Notes: generated by a model not told the origin, from the sequence alone. DNA of 64,000 nt from a bacterium (GCA_024742475.1 JANSYI010000004.1:186001-250000), one strand, 5' to 3'. Positions 55,411-64,000 are shown, numbered from the stretch's first letter. Numbers and translations are program-made.

Positions 55411-55483
55411 GTGCTCCGGGCGCCGCGCGACCGTCCCGACATCGAGGTTGCGCGAACGTGCGCGGGACTCGACGAGACATCTC

Positions 55484-56731
55484 GTGTGGAGACACCCTCG
55501 TCTCGCGAGCGCCCTGTTTCTCATCGCGGGCTGTGACCCCGACCCGTGGACGCTCGAGCCCTGGTTCGACGCGCCCGCGACCACCGGACACCTCGCGACG
55601 ACCGGGCCCGACGACACCTCGAGCTCCGGCGAATCGAGCTCGACCGGGCCCGCCGTCGAGCCCGGACCCTGCGTCCCGTGGCGGACCGATCTGCCGGCCG
55701 GGTTCGCGCCGACCATGGTGCGGGGCCTGCACGACGACGGGGTCGTCGTCGGCGGACAGGCCGACGGCGTGCCCTCTGTGAGGTTCTATGACGCAGCCGG
55801 AGACCCGACGTGGAGCTACGCCCATGCAGGCGCGGTCGACACCCCGATGCAGACCACGATCGTGGACGCGGCTGCCGTGGGTACCTCGCGCCTCGTCGCC
55901 ATCACCCGACCCGAGCTCCAGCAGCCCGGGTACATCGTCCTGCTCGACCTCGAGACCCAGGACGAGGTTTGGAACCACTACCTCGACGCGAGCTACGCCG
56001 GATATCCCTACTACGAGGACATGCCGATCATCTCCGCCCGCGCGCCCCTTCGGGTCGCAGCAGCAGACGATGGGACCATCGCTGCCGTCGTCCGTGGGTC
56101 CGAGTTCTTCGACATGCTTCTCACGATAGGTGTCGACCCAGCCACGGGTTCGGTGCTGTGGAACGACCACCAAGACGGCCACTACGCGTGGAGCAGCGCT
56201 CTGGCCTTCAACGGGGTCGGCGGGTGGTTCGTGCACGTGCACTCCTACGCGGGATTTGGCTCCGCGAGCTTCGATACGCAGCGCCGAAACGTCGTCACCG
56301 GTGAGGAGATGCCCGAGACGGGCCCCTCCGGGAGCGGATCGCCTGGCCCGGTCGCGGGGCGAGCCGCGATGCGCAGCGACGGCGTGCTGGTCGTGCCGAC
56401 CACGATAAGCTGGGCCGGGCCGTCCCAGCTGTCGATTCGCACCCGAGCCCCCGACGGGACCTCCATCGGCTCGGTCGACCTCACGCCGGACGCAGGACGC
56501 TCCGCGTCGGCCTCGACCGTCGACGACGCAGATCGCGTCTACATGCTGCTGGGGATCTACGCGGGTGATCAGAGCGTCCTCCGCTTCGACGTCGACCTCT
56601 CCTGGCAGACCGTGATGCTCCCCGACGCATCCACCGTCCTTCGCGACCTCGCGAGCACCACGGCCGACGACTTGATCGTGCTCGGGGACGACGGCGCCTG
56701 GTTCGTCGAGCGCATCTGCACCGAGCCCTGA
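55484..56731 (+). CDS. PQQ-type beta-propeller-like lipoprotein
   Basis: A protein of 415 residues. The GTG at 55484 gives a signal ending LASALFLIAGC. After a Ser/Thr linker, repeated strands read like PQQ/BamB-type blades: VRFYDAAGDPTWSYAHAG, YIVLLDLETQDEVWNHYL, TIGVDPATGSVLWNDH, LSIRTRAPDGTSIGSVDL, LRFDVDLSWQTVML. The 'v.alD..tG...W' pattern is that of PQQ-repeat propellers without proof of cofactor binding. Probably a surface or periplasmic scaffold. It lies 73 bp after the Cys-rich lipoprotein gene. Confidence 0.6.
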   Translation: MWRHPRLASALFLIAGCDPDPWTLEPWFDAPATTGHLATTGPDDTSSSGESSSTGPAVEPGPCVPWRTDLPAGFAPTMVRGLHDDGVVVGGQADGVPSVRFYDAAGDPTWSYAHAGAVDTPMQTTIVDAAAVGTSRLVAITRPELQQPGYIVLLDLETQDEVWNHYLDASYAGYPYYEDMPIISARAPLRVAAADDGTIAAVVRGSEFFDMLLTIGVDPATGSVLWNDHQDGHYAWSSALAFNGVGGWFVHVHSYAGFGSASFDTQRRNVVTGEEMPETGPSGSGSPGPVAGRAAMRSDGVLVVPTTISWAGPSQLSIRTRAPDGTSIGSVDLTPDAGRSASASTVDDADRVYMLLGIYAGDQSVLRFDVDLSWQTVMLPDASTVLRDLASTTADDLIVLGDDGAWFVERICTEP

Positions 56732-56757
56732 GCCCGCGTTCGTGCCACGCTGGGGCC

Positions 56758-57759
56758 ATGCGATGGTTCGAGCAACTCTTCGGCTTCCCCGAGACCGGCC
56801 CGGCGCACACGCGGTCCATGTTCACCCTCGAGGGGACCACGCTGACCTCGCGTGCCAACGGCCGGTCCTTCGACGTGGGGCGCTTCGAAACCCCGCCCCT
56901 TCAGTCCCTACGCGCGCGTGCGGGCTCGCCCACGGGCCCCGCCCGCGTCACGCACGAGGCGATCGGCGACGTGCTCGAGCTGCACGCCGATCCGGGCAAC
57001 GCCGACGCGCTGTTTCAGGTCGCCTCGCAGCTCAACTGCCTCGAGTTCGCCGACCCCAGAGAAGTTCCCGAAGACGGCATCACCGGCTACGCCGACGACC
57101 CCACCCAGGGCCCCGCCTGCGCGCTCGCGGCCGCCGCAGCCACCGTCTACCGCAACGACTTCGTGCCCATCGGCGAGCAGCTCGGGCAGACGCGAGACCG
57201 TCAGCTCGACAACATGGCCGACGCCCGGGCGCTGCTCGGCGATCCCGACGCGTTCGTCACCGTGCGCAACGGCTATGCCTTCTCCGAGCCCGACCGTCTC
57301 CGCGGCGCCGCGCAGGCGCTGCAGCGCGTCGGCCGTGAAGCCTTCATCGACGCGATGCGCATCGGCGTTCAGTCGGGGGTGCAGGTCACCTTCGCCAAAC
57401 GCTTCGTCGAGCCAGAGGCGCCCGCGCGCGTCAACCAGGCGTTCTGCTCGGCGCTCTCGTGCGGCTACGACAGGTCGCCGCGCGAGGCCTGGGCTCCGCT
57501 GGCCACCGCGGTGCTCGACGCGGCGTACGAAGCCACCCTGCTCGCCGCCCGCGCAGGCGTGCGCGAGGGCACCTGCAGCGGCAAGGTCTGGCTCACGTTC
57601 TTGGGCGGGGGCGCCTTCGGCAACGACCCGCAGTGGATCGCCGACGCCATCGCCCGAGCGCTGCGCGTCGCGGGCGATGCGAGCCTCGACATCCACATCG
57701 CGCACCACCGCCGCGTCGACGAGACGATGCGTCGCCGCATCGACGACCAGCGCGCTTGA
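56758..57759 (+). CDS. macrodomain-like protein
   Basis: A protein of 333 residues without signal peptide. Two motifs stand out: FQVASQLNCLEFADP with DDPTQGPACALAAAAATVYRN (residues about 87-137), and near the C-terminus KVWLTFLGGGAFGNDPQWIADAI (about 280-302). The second resembles the strand, phosphate loop and helix of macrodomains ('...GIyG.p...iA.ai'). I recall similar sequences in protist proteins, where the family is also uncharacterised. It could bind or process ADP-ribose or a related nucleotide; this is inference. It is convergent with the LDH-like gene, with 2 bp between stops. Confidence 0.5.
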   Translation: MRWFEQLFGFPETGPAHTRSMFTLEGTTLTSRANGRSFDVGRFETPPLQSLRARAGSPTGPARVTHEAIGDVLELHADPGNADALFQVASQLNCLEFADPREVPEDGITGYADDPTQGPACALAAAAATVYRNDFVPIGEQLGQTRDRQLDNMADARALLGDPDAFVTVRNGYAFSEPDRLRGAAQALQRVGREAFIDAMRIGVQSGVQVTFAKRFVEPEAPARVNQAFCSALSCGYDRSPREAWAPLATAVLDAAYEATLLAARAGVREGTCSGKVWLTFLGGGAFGNDPQWIADAIARALRVAGDASLDIHIAHHRRVDETMRRRIDDQRA

Positions 57760-57761
57760 GC

Positions 57762-58679
57762 TCAGCCGACGGCCCGCGCGTGCGCTTCGCGAAGGACCTC
57801 GGCCGACCGGCGCAGCCCCTCGAGCTCCGCCGCGTCCATGCGCGGCTGCAGCACCGCCTGCACGCCATCGCGACCGACGATCGCCGGGAGCGACAGCGCC
57901 ACCCCATCGACTCCGCACGCCCCCGTCTGCACGCGCGACACCGTGAGTACTCTTCGCTCCCCGCGCAGCGCCCATCGCAGCAGCCTCGCGGTGACCAGAC
58001 CGATCGCGTGGTTCGTCGCGCCCTTGCGCACGATGATCGACTGCGCGGCCGTCCGCACCTCGGTCCCGATCTCGTCCTCGCGCTCCGACGTCCACCCGGC
58101 CCAGTCCCGCAGCGACACGCCGCCGATGCTCGCGCCCGACCATAGAACGACGGCCGAGTCCCCGTGCTCGCCGATGACCTGCGCGTGAATCGAGCGCGGC
58201 TCGAGGGACAGCTCGCGCCCGAGCACCTGCCGCAGTCGCGCCGTGTCGAGCATGGTGCCCGTCCCGAGCACTCGAGACGGAGGCAGCCCCGACGCCTCCG
58301 CGGCGACCTGGGTGAGCACGTCGACCGGGTTGGTGACCATCACGAGCAACCCCTCGAGCCCACGCAGAGCCTGGGCGATTTCCCGCGTGAGCCCGACGTT
58401 GTCCCGGAGCAGGTCCAGCCGCGATTGCCCCGGCTTGCCGCCCCGCCCCGCGGCCACGACCACCGCGTCGAGGTCGACCATCTCCTCGACGCTCGCCGCC
58501 CGCACCGTCGCGTTCGGGTAGAACGAGGCGCCATGGCCCAGATCGAGCGCCTCTCCTTCGGCCAGGCCCGGCTTCGTATCGGCGAGCAGCAGCTCCGAGG
58601 CCACGCCCGATTGCAGCAGGGAGCTCGCCACGCTCGACCCGACCCAGCCCATCCCGATGATTCCGACGCGCGCCGCCAC
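57762..58679 (-). CDS. L-lactate dehydrogenase-like 2-hydroxyacid dehydrogenase
   Basis: A protein of 305 residues of the LDH/MDH family. GTG start at 58679. NAD-binding loop GIIGMGWVG (residues 7-14). The catalytic set is present: Arg87 (Arg109 in LDH numbering), Asp145, Arg148 and His172 (GEHGDSAV). LDH-type context includes RLDLLRDN, LGTGTMLDTARLR and IGGVSL. The specificity residue before Lys-Pro, Gln102 in LDH or Arg in MDH, is Gly81 here (GRGGKPGQSR), so the natural substrate may be a bulkier 2-oxo acid. The 5' end of the gene lies opposite the short non-coding stretch before the WecG-family gene. Confidence 0.85.
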   Translation of the reverse strand: MAARVGIIGMGWVGSSVASSLLQSGVASELLLADTKPGLAEGEALDLGHGASFYPNATVRAASVEEMVDLDAVVVAAGRGGKPGQSRLDLLRDNVGLTREIAQALRGLEGLLVMVTNPVDVLTQVAAEASGLPPSRVLGTGTMLDTARLRQVLGRELSLEPRSIHAQVIGEHGDSAVVLWSGASIGGVSLRDWAGWTSEREDEIGTEVRTAAQSIIVRKGATNHAIGLVTARLLRWALRGERRVLTVSRVQTGACGVDGVALSLPAIVGRDGVQAVLQPRMDAAELEGLRRSAEVLREAHARAVG

Positions 58680-58755
58680 CCGCAGGAGCCTGCCACGCCC
58701 AGGAGCCACGCCCAAGGCTTGCGCCGCCGGGCCTTCGCGCCGACACTGGGCGTCC

Positions 58756-59544
58756 GTGAGTGACTCGCCCTCCGCGTCCACGCGCACGCTCGACCTCTTC
58801 GGCATGCCGATCGCCGACATCGACACCGAGGGTCTGCTCGACCACCTGTTCGACAGCCTCGAGGCCGGGCGTGGCGGCTGGATCGTCACGGCCAACCTCG
58901 ACATCTTGCGTCGCTACGTGCTCGACCCCGCCGCGCGCGCGCTGTACGGCCAAGCCGACATCATCGTCGCCGACGGCATGCCGCTGGTGTGGGCCAGCCA
59001 GCTCCGCCACGAGCCGCTGCCCGAGCGCGTCGCGGGCTCGAGCATGACCGTCGACCTCCTGCGCCGGGCCGCCCAGACCGGACGCACCGTCTACCTGCTC
59101 GGGGGCAAGGGTGACGTCGCCGAGCGTGCCCGCGCCGCCGCCCAGCGCGACATGCCCGGCCTGCGCATCGTGGGCACCCACGCCCCGTTCATCTCCTCGC
59201 CGATCACCCCCGCCGAGACCGACGCGCTCGCCGAGGAGATCGACCGCGCCGAAGCCACACCGGACATCATCCTCGTGGGCTTCGGCTCCCCCAAGCAAGA
59301 GCACGCGATTGCAGCGCTTCGCGCCCGGTACCCGAACGCGTGGTTCATCGGGATCGGCATCACCTTCAGCTTCCTGTGCAACGAGACGCCGCGGGCCCCC
59401 GCGTGGATGCAGCGCTCGGGCCTCGAGTGGCTGCATCGCATGACCCAAGAGCCCAAGCGCCTGAGCACGCGGTACCTCCGCGACGACCTCCCGTTCTTCG
59501 GCTTGCTGATGCTCGAGAGCTATCGGCAGGGGCGTCAGCGATAG
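58756..59544 (+). CDS. WecG/TagA/CpsF-family glycosyltransferase
   Basis: A protein of 262 residues. GTG start at 58756 (VSDSPSASTRTLDLFGMPI). Family motifs: WIVTANLDI with Thr45 and Asn47, ADGMPLVWAS with the catalytic-type Asp73, VYLLGGKGDVAERA, DIILVGFGSPKQE, and the C-terminal RAPAWMQRSGLEWLHRM. These enzymes (GT26) add N-acetylmannosamine or N-acetylmannosaminuronate to lipid-linked GlcNAc in teichoic acid, enterobacterial common antigen or capsule synthesis. It lies 26 bp upstream of the large fused sugar-nucleotide gene, pointing to a polysaccharide pathway. Confidence 0.9.
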   Translation: MSDSPSASTRTLDLFGMPIADIDTEGLLDHLFDSLEAGRGGWIVTANLDILRRYVLDPAARALYGQADIIVADGMPLVWASQLRHEPLPERVAGSSMTVDLLRRAAQTGRTVYLLGGKGDVAERARAAAQRDMPGLRIVGTHAPFISSPITPAETDALAEEIDRAEATPDIILVGFGSPKQEHAIAALRARYPNAWFIGIGITFSFLCNETPRAPAWMQRSGLEWLHRMTQEPKRLSTRYLRDDLPFFGLLMLESYRQGRQR

Positions 59545-59570
59545 CCCCGCGAACCCGTCGCTGACGTATC

Positions 59571-62500
59571 ATGCCGCGCGTGAGCACGTCCTTCATCGGC
59601 GCCCCGCAGCGGCTCGAGCCGAGCCTGCGGTCCTACGCCTGGGGCGACCCGACCTTCATCCCGACGCTGCTCGGCCGGGCGCCCTCGGGTGAGCCGTGCG
59701 CCGAGGCGTGGTTTGGTGCCCACGCCCTCGCCCCCTCGGGCGTCGTCGGGCAGACTCGAAGCTACGCCGCGCTCATCGCCGCCGACCCGCGCGGCGTTCT
59801 TGGAGCCAGAGTGCACGACGCCCACCGCGGGCTCCCCTTCTTGCTCAAGCTGCTCAGCGCTGCGCGCCCGCTCTCCATTCAGGTGCACCCCAGCGCGCGA
59901 CGAGCTGCGCGGGGGTTCGCCGAGGAGGAGGCCGCAGGGGTGCCCCTGGGCGCCGAGCGCCGCCGCTTCAAGGACCCGCACCACAAACCCGAGCTGGTCG
60001 TCGCGCTCACCCCCTTCGACGCGCTGTGCGGGTTCCGCCCCGCGCCCGAGCGCGCCGCCGCCCTCGCTGCCGCGCCCGAGCTCGGCGCGTTGCTGCGCCC
60101 CACCGACGATTCCCCCGCCGCGCTGCACGACGCACTCGAACGCTACTACGCAGCCGATGAGGCCGCCGTCACGCAGGCGCTGCGGCGCTGGCTCGACCGG
60201 CTGCGCCGCACCGACCCCGCGCCTGGCAGCGACGACCACTGGGTCCTGCGCGTGCACGAGGCCACCGGCGGCGCTGCGCCCGACCGCGGGCTCCCCTTCG
60301 TCGTCCTGCTGCACCGTCTGCGCCTCGACCCCGGACAGGCGATCTTCCTGCCCGCCGGGGTCCCGCACGCCTACCTCGGCGGCGCCGCGGTCGAGGTGAT
60401 GGCCAACTCCGACAACGTCCTGCGCGCTGGCCTCACCCCCAAACACGTCGACCCGCAGACGTTGCTCGAGGTCGTGCGCTTCGAGTCGGGGCCCCCGGTG
60501 GTGATCGATCCGATCCCCCGCGGTGACACCGGCGCGGCTACCTATCCCGTGCCGACCGCGGAGTTCGGGCTCGAACGCATCGCGCTGCGCGAGGGCGAGT
60601 CGTTCGCCTTCGAGGTCGATGGGCCCGAGCTCTTCCTCGCCGTCAGCGACCCTGCCACCTCCGTCGCGGTCGAAGGCTTGGACGCTCCCTGGACCGGAGG
60701 TCAGTGCCTTGCGATGCCCCACGGCAGCACGCTGCGCGGCACTGCCCGCACCGCGTTTACGATGTACCGTGCGCACGTGCCCAACGACGAGCGTCCGATC
60801 CCGTCCTTTCGCGGCCGCACCCCCACCCCGCTGCGCTTCGGCACCTCCGGCCTGCGCGGCAAGGTCGAGGACATCACCGACCTCGAAGCCTATGTCAACA
60901 CCGCGGGCTTCCTCGGCGTGATGCTCGCCCGCGGCGTCGCCGTGCCCGGGTCCCCCGTGGCCCTCGCCGGCGACCTCCGCCCGAGCACCCACTCCCCCCA
61001 GCGCAGCATCATGCGCGCCGTCGCCCAGGCGATCCGCGACGCGGGCATGCGGGTGGTCAACCTCGGCACGATCCCCACGCCCGCGCTCACGCTCGAGGGC
61101 CTACGCCTGGGCGGGCCCAGCGTCATGGTCACGGGCAGCCACATCCCGTTCGACCGCAACGGCATCAAGTTCAACACCCCCAGCGGCGAAGTGCTCAAGT
61201 CCGACGAGGCCGAGATCCTCGCCGCGGTCGCCCGCGCTCGACACCTCGAGTACGCCAAGCCCCCCCACGCCTCGCACTTCGACGACGAGGGCTGGTTCAA
61301 GCCCGGCGTCTGCGCGCAGCTCCCCGCCCCCGAGCCCGGCGGCCGCGACCGGTACCTCGCCCGATACACCCAGGCGTTTCCTCCCGACACCCTGGCGGGC
61401 CTGCACGTACTCCTCTACGAACACTCCGCGGTGGGCCGCGAGCTGGTCGCCGAAGTGCTGCGCAACCTCGGCGCCGCCGTGTACCCCGCCGGACGCTCCA
61501 CCTCGTTCGTCCCCATCGACACCGAGGCCCTCGGCGAGGACGGCGTCGCGACGCTCCAGCGCCTGGCCGACGAGGCGCGCAGCGGCGGACACGCCATCGA
61601 CGTCGTCGTTTCGACCGACGGGGACAGCGATCGCCCGCTGGTCGCCGGGGTCGACACCGACGGCCGCGTCTCCTTCATCGGCGGCGACGTGCTCGGCGTG
61701 CTGGTCGCCAGGGCGCTGCATGCCGATGCCATCGCCGTCCCGATCAGCGCCACCGACATGGTCGAGCCGGTCTTCGGCGACCACGCCGTCATCACCCGCA
61801 CGCGCATCGGGTCGCCGTACGTCATCGCGGCCATGGAAGCCATGGGCGCAGAGCGCGTCGTCGGCTGGGAGGCCAACGGCGGATTCCTGCACGCCTCGCC
61901 GATCGCCACCGAGCACGGCGTACTGGCGCCGCTGCCCACCCGCGACGCCACGCTCCCGATCGTCACCGCGCTTCGCCTCGCGGCCCGAGCGAAACGAGCC
62001 GGTCGCAGCCTGCTGGACGAGGTTGCAGCGCTGCCACCTCGGTACAGCAGGGCTGGGTTGCTCGACGACATCGACCCCGCGCGCTCCGGAGCGCTCTCAC
62101 GACGCTTCTCGATGCCGCGCCCCGAGCTGAGGGCCGCCACCCGCATGGGCGACGATTTCACGGCCACCGACGCCGCGGGCGACGCAGCCGCGCTCACCGA
62201 CGCCGACACGGCCGCGCTGCGACGCCTGTGGTCCCGGCTGGCCCGACATTTCACGCCGGACGACGGCTTCACCCCGGTGCGCACCGTCGACACCCTCGAC
62301 GGCCTTCGCATCACGTTCGAGGCCGGAGATGTCGCCCATGTTCGGCCGTCCGGCAACGCGCCTCAGCTGCGCATCTACGCCCAAGCCGACACCGAGGCGC
62401 GGGCCGAGCAGATCGTTGCGCGGGGCCTGGCCGGTGGAGGTCTACTGCACGGCCTGCTCGCGAGCGCCGACGATGAACGCTTCTGCGAGGCGGTCTTGAA

Positions 62501-64000
62501 CAACGTCGAGCTCGGACGACGGCTGTTCGCGGGCGATCTGGGCGAGAACCCCGCCTCGCTCGTCGGGGCGGTGTGCGGCTCCGCGGCGGCCCGCGCCTTT
62601 TGGCAGCGCGAGCTCGACGCGATGCGCCCCGACTTCGGTGCCACGTCTGCGCAGGCGTTCTTCGAGGACCTCCCCGTCAACCAGGCGCTCGGTCTGCTCC
62701 TGCTGTGGGAACGCGTCAAGCCCCACTACACCCCCGGTGCGGGCGCCCTGGTGGCCTTCGTGTTCGGCAGCGGCACGCGGGCGACCCCGATCACCGAAGC
62801 CGAGTGTGGCCAGAAGCCAGCCATCGACTCGTTTGCCCGCGTCGGCGACCGCCGTGCGTCCCTGGTCGAGCTCGCGATGCGCACGTTCGCGCCCGTCGAG
62901 GCCTACCTTCGCCGCAGCGGCTTCGAAGGCATGGTCGTCAAGTGGGGCGACGAGGTCCAGATCCCCACGCTCGACCTCGCCGGCTCCGACGAACGCCTGT
63001 CCGGTGCGGACATCGTCCGGTTCGTCTCCATGCAGACGATCACCGAGGACACCGCCGCCAACAAGGACTGGGTGGGCGTCAGCGACGACGGCAAGGTCAC
63101 CGCGTTCATCCCCCGCCGGCCCCTGGCCCAGATGGACGCTTTGGCCGACGCGGGTCTCCTTGCGCGGCGCGGCCAGACGCTGCGCGGAGGCGTGAACCTG
63201 GGCTCGATCGCCATCTCGGCCGCCCTCGCCGACGTGCTGCTCGAGACCTTCGCCGCCGACATTCACGACGACACGGCCGATCGCGCAGACCGGCCCGACT
63301 TGGATCCGCAGCTGTTCACCGCGCTCACGATCGCGGCGCTCCCCGAGGCCGATCGCGCCGCGGCGTGGAGCTCGGCGCAGCGCAGCGCCCCGGCCATCGC
63401 CACGCTGGCGCGGCGCATGCCCGACGTGCTGGGCCGACTCGTCGGCGCGTTGACGCGCTTCGAACGACGCCACGGCAGACCGGTCAAGTTCATGGCCATG
63501 GACTTCGGCGACCAGTACTGGGGTGACATCGGCCAGCACCGGAGCATGGCCGCGTTCTTCGGCGCCCTGCGCGAGGACTCCGCGGGCGGAACGATCGCGC
63601 GCGCGCTCGCTGGCGTGCCCGAGCTGCCCGACCCCGCCGGCAACCGCCGCGTCGGCGACACCGTCCTGGGTGCGGACGTGAAGGTGACCGGCTCCGTTCT
63701 CATCGACGCGGTCGTCGGCCAGGGCGAGATTCACGACAGCGTCCTGCTGGGCACGCGGGCTGGGACCGTGCGCGCCCACGATGCGTTCGACGTCGGATCG
63801 ACCGTGTCCGAGCTCGAGCTGCGCCCGCGCGCGGGGGCCTACAAGGTCGTCTCCGATCGCGCCGTGCACGTGCCCGAGGGCGAGCGATGCACCACGGCCT
63901 TCCTCCCCGACGGCCCGGTGACGCTGCGCGTCCACGAGGACACCGATCTCCGCGACAAGCCGACGACGTACGCGGTGCCCTGGGGCGACAACCCGATCTC
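59571..64000 (+). CDS. fused ManA-ManB-ManC-like GDP-mannose synthesis protein (3' truncated)
   Basis: One frame runs from the ATG at 59571 (or GTG at 59580) past the window edge with no stop: 1,476 complete codons. Residues 1-400 are a type I mannose-6-phosphate isomerase: zinc ligands in QVHP (Gln104, His106), HKPEL and PHAY (His266), plus MANSDNVLRAGLTPKH. Residues about 417-950 are a phosphohexomutase: LRFGTSGLRG, TGSHIPFDRNG with Ser523, metal loop DGDSDR (from 683), sugar loop EANGG (from 767) and phosphate loop RPSGNAPQLR (from 925). Residues about 1040-1476 have a nucleotidyltransferase signature, VFGSGTRATPIT...QKP (Gly1066-Lys1082), and end in hexapeptide-like strands. Frame continuity and the first two domains are clear; the third is likely but diverged. 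Confidence 0.82.
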   Translation, partial: MPRVSTSFIGAPQRLEPSLRSYAWGDPTFIPTLLGRAPSGEPCAEAWFGAHALAPSGVVGQTRSYAALIAADPRGVLGARVHDAHRGLPFLLKLLSAARPLSIQVHPSARRAARGFAEEEAAGVPLGAERRRFKDPHHKPELVVALTPFDALCGFRPAPERAAALAAAPELGALLRPTDDSPAALHDALERYYAADEAAVTQALRRWLDRLRRTDPAPGSDDHWVLRVHEATGGAAPDRGLPFVVLLHRLRLDPGQAIFLPAGVPHAYLGGAAVEVMANSDNVLRAGLTPKHVDPQTLLEVVRFESGPPVVIDPIPRGDTGAATYPVPTAEFGLERIALREGESFAFEVDGPELFLAVSDPATSVAVEGLDAPWTGGQCLAMPHGSTLRGTARTAFTMYRAHVPNDERPIPSFRGRTPTPLRFGTSGLRGKVEDITDLEAYVNTAGFLGVMLARGVAVPGSPVALAGDLRPSTHSPQRSIMRAVAQAIRDAGMRVVNLGTIPTPALTLEGLRLGGPSVMVTGSHIPFDRNGIKFNTPSGEVLKSDEAEILAAVARARHLEYAKPPHASHFDDEGWFKPGVCAQLPAPEPGGRDRYLARYTQAFPPDTLAGLHVLLYEHSAVGRELVAEVLRNLGAAVYPAGRSTSFVPIDTEALGEDGVATLQRLADEARSGGHAIDVVVSTDGDSDRPLVAGVDTDGRVSFIGGDVLGVLVARALHADAIAVPISATDMVEPVFGDHAVITRTRIGSPYVIAAMEAMGAERVVGWEANGGFLHASPIATEHGVLAPLPTRDATLPIVTALRLAARAKRAGRSLLDEVAALPPRYSRAGLLDDIDPARSGALSRRFSMPRPELRAATRMGDDFTATDAAGDAAALTDADTAALRRLWSRLARHFTPDDGFTPVRTVDTLDGLRITFEAGDVAHVRPSGNAPQLRIYAQADTEARAEQIVARGLAGGGLLHGLLASADDERFCEAVLNNVELGRRLFAGDLGENPASLVGAVCGSAAARAFWQRELDAMRPDFGATSAQAFFEDLPVNQALGLLLLWERVKPHYTPGAGALVAFVFGSGTRATPITEAECGQKPAIDSFARVGDRRASLVELAMRTFAPVEAYLRRSGFEGMVVKWGDEVQIPTLDLAGSDERLSGADIVRFVSMQTITEDTAANKDWVGVSDDGKVTAFIPRRPLAQMDALADAGLLARRGQTLRGGVNLGSIAISAALADVLLETFAADIHDDTADRADRPDLDPQLFTALTIAALPEADRAAAWSSAQRSAPAIATLARRMPDVLGRLVGALTRFERRHGRPVKFMAMDFGDQYWGDIGQHRSMAAFFGALREDSAGGTIARALAGVPELPDPAGNRRVGDTVLGADVKVTGSVLIDAVVGQGEIHDSVLLGTRAGTVRAHDAFDVGSTVSELELRPRAGAYKVVSDRAVHVPEGERCTTAFLPDGPVTLRVHEDTDLRDKPTTYAVPWGDNPI

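Noticed and set aside
56908..59448. 846-codon minus-strand frame over the macrodomain-like, LDH-like and WecG genes
   Set aside because: It runs antisense to two plus-strand genes and out of frame with the LDH-like gene; no motif, signal or start context.
60704..62476. 590-codon plus-strand frame inside the fused mannose gene
   Set aside because: Arg/Pro/His-rich translation in another frame of a gene with complete enzyme motifs; a codon-bias shadow.
62442..63935. 497-codon minus-strand frame opposite the nucleotidyltransferase-like domain
   Set aside because: The plus frame continues with recognisable GSGTR and hexapeptide-like segments; the minus frame has no family features.

Overview
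The window is GC-rich with very few intergenic bases. It looks like chromosome from a myxobacterium (Myxococcota), most like the Nannocystineae. Four things point there: a trypsin-like protease ending in a MYXO-CTERM-type sorting tail (NGCGC, hydrophobic helix, RRRR); about twenty predicted lipoproteins whose lipobox cysteine is usually followed by a long Ser/Thr/Gly/Asp linker; a PilY1-type pilus tip protein; and many FG-GAP, beta-helix and vWA surface proteins. No phage, transposase, CRISPR array or rRNA was seen. One tRNA-Gly(CCC) is present.

Layout. 1-5684: truncated PilY1-like protein, GNAT acetyltransferase, S9 peptidase lipoprotein. 5695-9479: purL, divergent from a winged-helix protein across a gap rich in inverted repeats. 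9480-10239: about 760 bp of repetitive non-coding DNA. 10240-13600: two paralogous vWA lipoproteins. 13836-16499: leuS. 16561-24134: surface lipoproteins (TPR-like, Cys-rich, FG-GAP, a six-repeat beta-sandwich protein). 24147-28062: three-subunit molybdenum hydroxylase operon resembling 4-hydroxybenzoyl-CoA reductase. 28163-32242: degenerate phosphoesterase lipoprotein, GH114-like lipoprotein, GT9-like glycosyltransferase with a coupled small gene. 32246-34826: beta-helix/diheme cytochrome pair with a palindromic operator candidate. 35015-40683: further lipoproteins, a LolA-like protein and an overlapping FG-GAP/UnbV pair. 40692-44449: ftsK divergent from an OmpA-family lipoprotein. 44499-47859: archaemetzincin-like lipoprotein, benzoate-CoA ligase-like enzyme, creatininase-family amidohydrolase. 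47833-52299: histidine kinase, response regulator, 5-formyl-THF cyclo-ligase, DsbD-alpha-like lipoprotein, MYXO-CTERM protease, all on the minus strand. 52759-59544: tRNA-Gly, hypothetical protein, FlgE-like lipoprotein, two lipoproteins, macrodomain-like protein, L-LDH-like enzyme, WecG/TagA glycosyltransferase. 59571-end: one uninterrupted reading frame joining three enzymes.

The most striking feature is that last frame. From 59571 to the window edge (1,476 complete codons, no stop) a single protein carries type I mannose-6-phosphate isomerase motifs, a complete set of phosphomannomutase motifs and then a sugar-phosphate nucleotidyltransferase signature followed by hexapeptide-like repeats. 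If it is expressed as one chain it could carry fructose-6-P through mannose-6-P and mannose-1-P to GDP-mannose, and it sits directly behind a WecG-type glycosyltransferase. I know of no described single-chain enzyme with this ManA-ManB-ManC order.

Other unusual items are a lipoprotein with flagellar hook (FlgE) family sequence, a metallophosphoesterase-like lipoprotein that has lost most metal ligands, an LDH-like enzyme with glycine at its substrate-specificity position, and a block of direct and inverted repeats that has duplicated the 3' end of a gene together with its terminator hairpin. All assignments come from reading motifs by eye; no database search was run.
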